A stretch of 64,000 bases of DNA from JACQAP01 sp035275265 (GTDB taxonomy: Bacteria > Pseudomonadota > Gammaproteobacteria > Burkholderiales > JACQAP01): positions 620,001 through 684,000 of the forward strand of contig DATENC010000026.1 in assembly GCA_035275265.1 (NCBI GenBank), in the 5' to 3' direction. The position numbers and the translations under genes are program-made. Position 1 is the first letter of the stretch, and each line of letters starts with the position of its first letter. The notes beneath the pieces were generated by a model. The model did no database searches, was not told the DNA's origin, and worked only from the letters and a program-made list of their open reading frames with translations. This document shows, piece after piece, positions 59,299 to 64,000 of the stretch.

Positions 59299-59327
59299 AA
59301 GATACCGGCAACATGAAGGCCGGTCAA
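59299..59327 (-). promoter_or_regulatory. Sigma70-like promoter of ilvB
   Basis: On the minus strand TTGACC (59322-59327) and TATCTT (59299-59304) are spaced by 17 bp. The predicted start, about 59292, gives an untranslated leader of some 30 nt before the ilvB ATG at 59259, too short for a peptide-based attenuator. Confidence 0.7.
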
Positions 59328-59397
59328 GGATGGTTCTCCGCGCCGCAAGAACGGCGCAATCGGAGTGACCCCGCAGGGTTTGCGTGCTGGTTCGGGA

Positions 59398-60213
59398 CTA
59401 CTGTCGGGCTCGGATCCAGCGCTTCCACGCGTCGAACAGGCTGGGATCGCGCGCCGCGATCGCAGAGCGCTGCCAGAGCGTGTCGGCCCAGAAGTCATCC
59501 CGGTTGAGGCTGCACATGCGCCCCCCGGTTTCCTCCAGGATCAGCGAACCGGCGGCGTAATCCCACAGTTTCTGACCGCCGTGCAGATAGACATCGAATC
59601 GCCCGGCAGCGACGTAGCACCATTCCAGCGTGCTGGCGCCGAAATTGCGCTGCGAAGAATAAGGCGGCGCCGCAACCAGTTCATGCGCCAACCGCTCGGG
59701 CAGGCGCTTGAAGTCCACTTGCGCCATCGCATTGCGCAAGTGTGGGACGTGCCCCTTGATCGGCAGGCGCTCGCCGTTTAGGAAGGCACCGCCTCCTTCT
59801 TCGGCGTAGAACACCTCGTCCGCGACCGGATCGTAGACGACACCCAGCACACTCCTGCCCTTCTTCATCAGCGCCACCGACACGGCGAAATAGGGCAGGC
59901 CGTTGACGAAATTCGAGGTGCCGTCTATGGGGTCTACGCACCACAGCCCTTCGTCGCCGGCCAGCCAGTATTCGGCCTGCTGCTCGGGCGTCATTTCCTC
60001 CCCGACGATTGGCCCGGAATAGATCCCCGGCAGTCGCTGGGACAGTGCCTCCTGTGCGGCGATATCGGCTTCGGTGAACAGGCTGCCGTCCGATTTGCGC
60101 TGATGCGCCACCTTGAGGTAGCGCGGCATGACCTCTTTCTTCGCCACGTCCTTGACGATGGCGATTGCGCGCTCGAGCATCCCGGGCGACGATTTCTTCA
60201 GCGCGGCTTCCAT
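59398..60213 (-). CDS. Inositol monophosphatase family enzyme
   Basis: A 271-residue phosphatase starting MEAALKKSSPGMLERAIAIV; the longer open frame upstream is not used. It has the metal motifs IVGEEMTPE (Glu), WCVDPIDGTSNFVNGLPYFAVS (DPIDGT, about residues 94-99) and the C-terminal LWDYAAGSLILEETGGRM (WDxAAG). Substrates of the family include inositol phosphates, fructose 1,6-bisphosphate and PAP. It overlaps the thioredoxin-fold gene by 16 bp, so both are coupled. Confidence 0.92.
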   Translation of the reverse strand: MEAALKKSSPGMLERAIAIVKDVAKKEVMPRYLKVAHQRKSDGSLFTEADIAAQEALSQRLPGIYSGPIVGEEMTPEQQAEYWLAGDEGLWCVDPIDGTSNFVNGLPYFAVSVALMKKGRSVLGVVYDPVADEVFYAEEGGGAFLNGERLPIKGHVPHLRNAMAQVDFKRLPERLAHELVAAPPYSSQRNFGASTLEWCYVAAGRFDVYLHGGQKLWDYAAGSLILEETGGRMCSLNRDDFWADTLWQRSAIAARDPSLFDAWKRWIRARQ

Positions 60214-60749
60214 TTGATCGAACAGCCCATACTGGGGACTTGATCCGCCGGACCGCGGCCGGTTTCCGTCACCGACTTCATGGCCTCGAATAATTCGCGG
60301 CGCGCATTCGCCACCGGCGTCGTGCGGGAGGCGTCGAGCCTGCCCCGGTACTGAAGTCCCAGGTCCTTGTTGAAACCGAAAAAATCCGGTGTGCATACAG
60401 CGTCGTACGCACGCGCGACTTCCTGCGTCTCGTCGAAGAGGTAGGGAAACGGGAACTTGAGATCGCGCGCAACGCGCTGCATGTTCTCGAACGAGTCTTC
60501 GGGATAGTCGTCGGGATCGTTCGAACTGATCGCCACTGAGCCTATGCCGAGCGGCTTGAGTTCGGCACAGTCGCGGATCATGCGATCGCGCACGGCCTTG
60601 ACGTAGGGACAGTGGTTGCAGATGAACATCACCAGCAGGCCCTTGGGCCCGCATACATCGGCAAGCGAATAGCGTTCGCCGTCGGTGCCTGGCAGCACGA
60701 AGTCGGGAGCCTTCCAGCCGAAATCGCACACCGGTGGTTGGGCACCCAT
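60198..60749 (-). CDS. Thioredoxin-fold (AhpC/TSA-type) protein
   Basis: A 183-residue protein of the thioredoxin-like/redoxin group: APDFVLPGTDGERYSLADV and VMFICNHCPYVKAV with a CxxC at about residues 44-47. AISSNDPDDYPEDSFENM follows, then FGFNKDLGLQYRGRLD. It is cytosolic since no signal is seen. Family members are annotated as putative peroxiredoxin-like or thioredoxin-domain proteins; exact substrate unknown. It overlaps the inositol-phosphatase gene. Confidence 0.85.
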   Translation of the reverse strand: MGAQPPVCDFGWKAPDFVLPGTDGERYSLADVCGPKGLLVMFICNHCPYVKAVRDRMIRDCAELKPLGIGSVAISSNDPDDYPEDSFENMQRVARDLKFPFPYLFDETQEVARAYDAVCTPDFFGFNKDLGLQYRGRLDASRTTPVANARRELFEAMKSVTETGRGPADQVPSMGCSIKWKPR

Positions 60750-60850
60750 CGGCTACGCCCTCAGGAAATTGCCGGCGCGGCCCCACCCCTTTGAGGGATG
60801 GCGCGCAGAAAGCCTGTGACCACAACCGTGTTGCATGGCAAAATCTTAAC

Positions 60851-61621
60851 ATGAATAAGGAGTTGCATAAGAAACTCGCCCCAAAACCCCGCGCGCGGTT
60901 CTACTTTCCAGGCAAGCTGGGCAACGGATCGGAAGTGCGTTTGTCCGCGGAAGCCGCCCATCACGCGGCGCGCGTGCTGCGTCTTGCCGTTGGCGAACCG
61001 GTCACGGTGTTCGACGGGCTTGGCGGCGAGTTCGAGGCACGCATCACCCGAATGGACCGGGGCGAGGTGACGATAAAGACTGGCGCACACCTCAGCGTCG
61101 AGCGCGAAGCACCGCTCGACATCCTGCTCGCGCAAGGGCTCTCGAGCGGGGATCGCATGGACCTGACGCTGCAGAAATCGGTGGAACTGGGCGTCGCGGC
61201 GATCCAGCCGGTCTCTACCGAGCGTAGCGTCGTGAAGCTCAAGGACGAGCGCGCGGCGCGGCGCGCCGAGCACTGGCAAAACCTGGTGATCTCCGCCTGC
61301 GAACAATGCGGCCGCACCCGCGTGCCGCCGGTCGCGCCGTTGCTGGGCTTCGGCGAGTGGCTGGCGCAACTGGCCCAGCCCGGTAAGGAACGGCGCCTGA
61401 TGCTGTCACCGCATGCGGCCGTGTCGCTGCGTGAACTGGAGCCGACGCGCGACCGGATAATTCTGCTCATCGGCCCGGAAGGTGGTCTTGCCCCGGGTGA
61501 AGTACAAGCAGCGCAGTCGCGCGGATTCACGCCGGTGCGTCTCGGGCCAAGGGTGCTGCGCACCGAGACTGCCGCGCTTGCCGCGCTGGCAGCGATCCAG
61601 GCGCTGTGGGGCGATTTCTGA
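60851..61621 (+). CDS. rsmE: 16S rRNA (uracil1498-N3)-methyltransferase
   Basis: A 256-residue SPOUT methyltransferase starting MNKELHKKLAPKPRARFYFPG; the frame extends upstream without protein-like sequence. The N-terminal PUA-like domain (AAHHAARVLRLAVGEPVTVFDG) and the SPOUT knot LLIGPEGGLAPGEVQAA and LGPRVLRTETAALAAL are the RsmE hallmarks. It methylates U1498 of 16S rRNA. It is convergent with the cyclase gene 10 bp away. Confidence 0.95.
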   Translation: MNKELHKKLAPKPRARFYFPGKLGNGSEVRLSAEAAHHAARVLRLAVGEPVTVFDGLGGEFEARITRMDRGEVTIKTGAHLSVEREAPLDILLAQGLSSGDRMDLTLQKSVELGVAAIQPVSTERSVVKLKDERAARRAEHWQNLVISACEQCGRTRVPPVAPLLGFGEWLAQLAQPGKERRLMLSPHAAVSLRELEPTRDRIILLIGPEGGLAPGEVQAAQSRGFTPVRLGPRVLRTETAALAALAAIQALWGDF

Positions 61622-61631
61622 GACCGGCGTG

Positions 61632-62672
61632 TCAGCCGCTGTGCTGCGCGACGGCATACACCGGCGCCGCCCCGGCTTTGCCCTTGAACTGCACGTCGCC
61701 TAGCGCAATGAGTTGCACACCTGCCTCCAAACCATGTCGCGTTGCCGCGTCGATCAGAATCGGTCTCTGCACGTTTTTGGTATGCGCCTCCAATCGCGCC
61801 GCCAAGTTGACGGTGTCGCCGATGCAGGTGTAGGTCGCGCGCTGTTGCGTGCCGGTATAGCCGGCCACCACATCACCGGTGGCGATGCCGATGCCGATGC
61901 TGATCGGCGGCTTGCGCGCAGCCGCGCGCTCCAGGTTGAACTGCTCGATCAGCTCGATCATCTCCTGCGCCGCGGCCACCGCGCTGCCGGCGCAATCGTC
62001 CAGCGACAGCGGCGCGCCAAACAGCGCCATCAGCCCGTCGCCGATCATCTGATTCACCACGCCACCGTGGCTGCTGATCGCCTCGAACATCAGCGTGTAA
62101 TAGGTGTTCAGCAGTTCGATCGTTTCTTCTGGTGGCTGGTTTTCCACCAGCGCCGTGAATCCGCGGATGTCGGAAAACATCACCGACGCGTGCACGCGTT
62201 TGCCGCCGAGCGAAAAACCCGACTGCTGCAGATCCTGCGCCACTTCGGAAGTGGCGAAGCGTCGCACCAGGTCCTTCTGCTGGTCGCGCAGGCGCTTCTT
62301 CTCCAGGCTGGCGCCGATGCGTGCCTTCAGCAGAACCGCATTCACCGGCTTAGGCAAATAGTCTTCGGCGCCCAGGCCGATGCAGCGCACGATGTTATCG
62401 AGCCCCTCGACCGAGGAGGTCACGATCACCGGCAGGTCGCGCAACTGTGGATCGGCTTTGAGGTGCTCGAGCACCGCAAAGCCGTCCATCTCGGGCATCT
62501 CTATATCGAGCAGCAGGAGGTCGAACGGTTCACGCCGCAGCATCTCGAGCGCAACGCGACCGTTCTCCGCCAGCGCGGCGCTGTGGCCCTGCAGTTCCAC
62601 GCTACGCGACAGCAGCAGGCGGTTGACCTTGTTGTCGTCCGCGATCAACAGTCGCGCGCCGAACTCAGCCAT
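61632..62672 (-). CDS. Response regulator fused to class III adenylate/guanylate cyclase
   Basis: A 346-residue protein. Residues 1-120 are a REC domain with LLLDIEMPEMDGF (phosphoacceptor Asp near 56) and the conserved Lys in YLPKPV. Residues about 155-340 are a class III cyclase: ASVMFSDIRGFTALVE (metal-binding Asp), MIGDGLMALFGAP and ATYTCIGDTVNLAARLE. Phosphorylation of REC should govern cyclic-nucleotide formation. Its start overlaps the Hpt gene, which lies after the hybrid kinase gene, so this is the output of one phosphorelay. Confidence 0.92.
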   Translation of the reverse strand: MAEFGARLLIADDNKVNRLLLSRSVELQGHSAALAENGRVALEMLRREPFDLLLLDIEMPEMDGFAVLEHLKADPQLRDLPVIVTSSVEGLDNIVRCIGLGAEDYLPKPVNAVLLKARIGASLEKKRLRDQQKDLVRRFATSEVAQDLQQSGFSLGGKRVHASVMFSDIRGFTALVENQPPEETIELLNTYYTLMFEAISSHGGVVNQMIGDGLMALFGAPLSLDDCAGSAVAAAQEMIELIEQFNLERAAARKPPISIGIGIATGDVVAGYTGTQQRATYTCIGDTVNLAARLEAHTKNVQRPILIDAATRHGLEAGVQLIALGDVQFKGKAGAAPVYAVAQHSG

Positions 62673-63024
62673 CGCGTAGGACCTTCAATGCGGCGGCGGC
62701 ACGCGCACACTCCGCGTCCAGCTCCGCCAGTACGGCCATGTCTCTCGCCGGATCTGCATCCAGGCCCTTGATCTCAAGATCGCGTGCCAGTGCTGCGAGC
62801 TTTAACGCGCCAAAGGTGTTGCTGTTGGACTTGAGCGAATGCGCCCCACGCCGAAAACGCTCGGAGTGGTTTTCGGCACGCGCGCTGCGAAGCTCGGCCA
62901 ACATGCCCGGCGCTTCTTCGAGGAAAGTGTCCACAAGCTCGGCCACGAACTCGGCACCCGCAGTCTCCTGCAGCTCCGCGTAGACATCCTGGTCGATCAC
63001 CGATTCGTCCATCCGCTTACTCAT
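62665..63024 (-). CDS. Histidine-phosphotransfer (Hpt) domain protein
   Basis: A protein of about 119 residues from the ATG at 63024, overlapping the hybrid kinase end by 8 bp; a later ATG at 63012 is possible. The phosphoacceptor histidine lies in RRGAHSLKSNSNTFGALKLA, the standard Hpt motif HxLKG/S. It should carry phosphate from the REC domains of the hybrid kinase to the REC-cyclase. It overlaps the cyclase start too. Confidence 0.9.
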   Translation of the reverse strand: MSKRMDESVIDQDVYAELQETAGAEFVAELVDTFLEEAPGMLAELRSARAENHSERFRRGAHSLKSNSNTFGALKLAALARDLEIKGLDADPARDMAVLAELDAECARAAAALKVLRDG

Positions 63025-64000
63025 GGCGTGCCGGCACACGCATCAATGCTTCGACCAACTGCTCCACCCGGATCGGTTTGGTGATGTAGTCGTCCATGCC
63101 CGCGGCAAGGCACATCTCGCGGTCACCCTGCATCGCATTGGCCGTCATCGCCACAATGCGCGGGCGCTTCGCGGGCCATCGACCATTGATGCGGCGCGAC
63201 GCTTCCAGGCCGTCCATCTCCGGCATCTGCACATCCATAAGCACCACATCGTAGGTCTGCCGTACCAGCGACTCCACTGCCTCGACGCCATTGGAGGCCA
63301 GGTCGGCTCGATACCCCATCTGCTGAAGGATGCGCAGCGCGAGCTTCTGGTTCACGACATTGTCTTCCGCAAGCAATATGCGCAACGGGTGGCGTGCTGC
63401 CATGTCGGGGTCTGACTTGGGCTTGGTCGCCTTGACCTCCTTGGGCGCCACGGCGTGCGTGAGCAGGTTCACCAGAGTGTCGAACAGATGCGACTGGTGC
63501 ACCGGCTTCGCCAGGTAGGCGCTGAACAAGCCTTCGGTGTCGCCCGTCTCGCGCCGGCCGAGCGAACTGAAGAGCACCAGCGGCAGATTCGGCCGACTGG
63601 CACGCATGCGTTGCGCGAGCTGCAAGCCGTCCATCCCGGGCATGTGCATGTCGAGGATCGCCAGGTCGAAGCGTTCGTCGTCCTCGACCCAGCGCAGCGC
63701 CTCGGCTGGAGACCCGGTGGCGCGCGGGGCCATACCCCATTTGCCCATCTGCAGGTCGAGCACGCGCCGATTGGTGGCGTTGTCATCGACAACCAGCACA
63801 CGGCGTCCTTGCAATTCGCGCTGGGTACCGATGAACTCGCGCCTGCTCTGCAGCGGCAACTCGGCCAGCGGCGCGCGAATCGCGAAGTGGAACGTCGCTC
63901 CCTTGCCGATCCCGTCGCTGGTGGCCCACATGCGTCCGCCCATCAGCTCGGCCAGCTGCTTGCTGATCGCGAGCCCCAGGCCTGTGCCGCCGTACTTGCG
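63017..64000 (-). CDS. Hybrid sensor histidine kinase, C-terminal part (5' end outside window)
   Basis: The frame stays open to the right edge. From its upstream side it shows the ATP-binding G2 box GTGLGLAISKQLAELMGG, the end of the kinase domain (GATFHFAIRAP), then two REC domains. The first (VLVVDDNATNRR, LDMHMPGMDGLQ) and the second (ILLAEDNVVNQKLALRIL, VLMDVQMPEMDGLEASRR) both have a phosphoacceptor Asp and a conserved Lys. The double-REC ending is typical of BarA/ArcB-like phosphorelay kinases. Sensor domains lie outside the window. Confidence 0.93.
   Translation of the reverse strand, partial: RKYGGTGLGLAISKQLAELMGGRMWATSDGIGKGATFHFAIRAPLAELPLQSRREFIGTQRELQGRRVLVVDDNATNRRVLDLQMGKWGMAPRATGSPAEALRWVEDDERFDLAILDMHMPGMDGLQLAQRMRASRPNLPLVLFSSLGRRETGDTEGLFSAYLAKPVHQSHLFDTLVNLLTHAVAPKEVKATKPKSDPDMAARHPLRILLAEDNVVNQKLALRILQQMGYRADLASNGVEAVESLVRQTYDVVLMDVQMPEMDGLEASRRINGRWPAKRPRIVAMTANAMQGDREMCLAAGMDDYITKPIRVEQLVEALMRVPARHE

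Noticed and set aside
59260..59340. Branched-chain leader peptide for ilvB
   Set aside because: The short frame with Ile, Leu and Val residues overlaps the -10/-35 promoter itself, so it would not be transcribed; the predicted 5' leader is only about 30 nt.
1..64000. tRNA, rRNA, CRISPR, transposase or integrase genes
   Set aside because: I looked for T-loop-like GGTTCGAxTCC words, regular spaced repeats and transposase-like frames and found none that I could support; a tRNA scan would be needed to be sure.

Overview
The window looks like chromosomal DNA of a betaproteobacterium related to the Rhodocyclales/Burkholderiales. It is GC-rich and densely coded. It carries the ilvB-ilvH-ilvC-psd-pssA-leuA gene order typical of that class, plus an aerobic benzoyl-CoA (box) gene set of the Azoarcus/Thauera/Burkholderia type. 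I saw no tRNA, rRNA, CRISPR array, transposase or integrase. Both ends cut genes: an AraC-type regulator on the left and a hybrid sensor kinase on the right.

Layout. 1-13.5 kb is a mixed accessory stretch: an AraC regulator, a TTC38-like TPR protein, a YihY membrane protein, a YbhB protein, a basic DUF6496-type protein, small acidic and outer-membrane proteins, an N-acyl-D-amino-acid deacylase-type amidohydrolase, lipoproteins, a di-haem DUF1111 protein, a DoxX protein and a double-CDGSH protein. 13.7-33.8 kb is the benzoate region: an MFS carrier, 3-hydroxybutyrate dehydrogenase, an alpha/beta hydrolase, a LivFGMH-type ABC importer, its binding protein, benzoate-CoA ligase, BoxR, BoxC and BoxB. 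Uptake, CoA activation, epoxidation (BoxB) and ring cleavage (BoxC) are present. The BoxB reductase BoxA and the aldehyde dehydrogenase BoxD are not. A GMC oxidoreductase module with its own LysR gene separates the binding protein from the permease genes.

33.8-35.4 kb holds what I read as a complete retron: a sigma70-like promoter, a non-coding RNA closed by a 17-bp a1/a2 duplex with an AGC priming site, and a retron-type reverse transcriptase with a long N-terminal extension. No separate effector gene is visible.

35.4-52.4 kb holds an epimerase, two pirins, an ArsN2-like acetyltransferase, an RND pump/adaptor pair with a divergent LysR gene, and a run comprising NDH-2, a complete CusCBA-like efflux system and two thioredoxin-fold proteins. 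52.4-59.3 kb is the leucine/isoleucine/valine and phosphatidylethanolamine block. leuA is preceded by a promoter and a 28-residue leucine-rich leader peptide. 59.4-64 kb has an inositol-monophosphatase-type enzyme, a thioredoxin-fold protein, RsmE, and a phosphorelay cluster (hybrid kinase, Hpt protein, REC-adenylate/guanylate cyclase).

Three non-coding themes stand out. (1) A yybP-ykoY (Mn2+) riboswitch aptamer with its own promoter lies between terC and a shortened LysR gene. It points away from terC, into the LysR'-benzoate-CoA ligase-binding protein transcript. (2) A family of G-rich/C-rich inverted repeats abuts or enters stop codons at several loci and supplies the C-termini of the MFS carrier and the ligase. 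(3) Two further inverted-repeat elements sit at 32.2 kb, between boxC and boxB, and at 48.3 kb.
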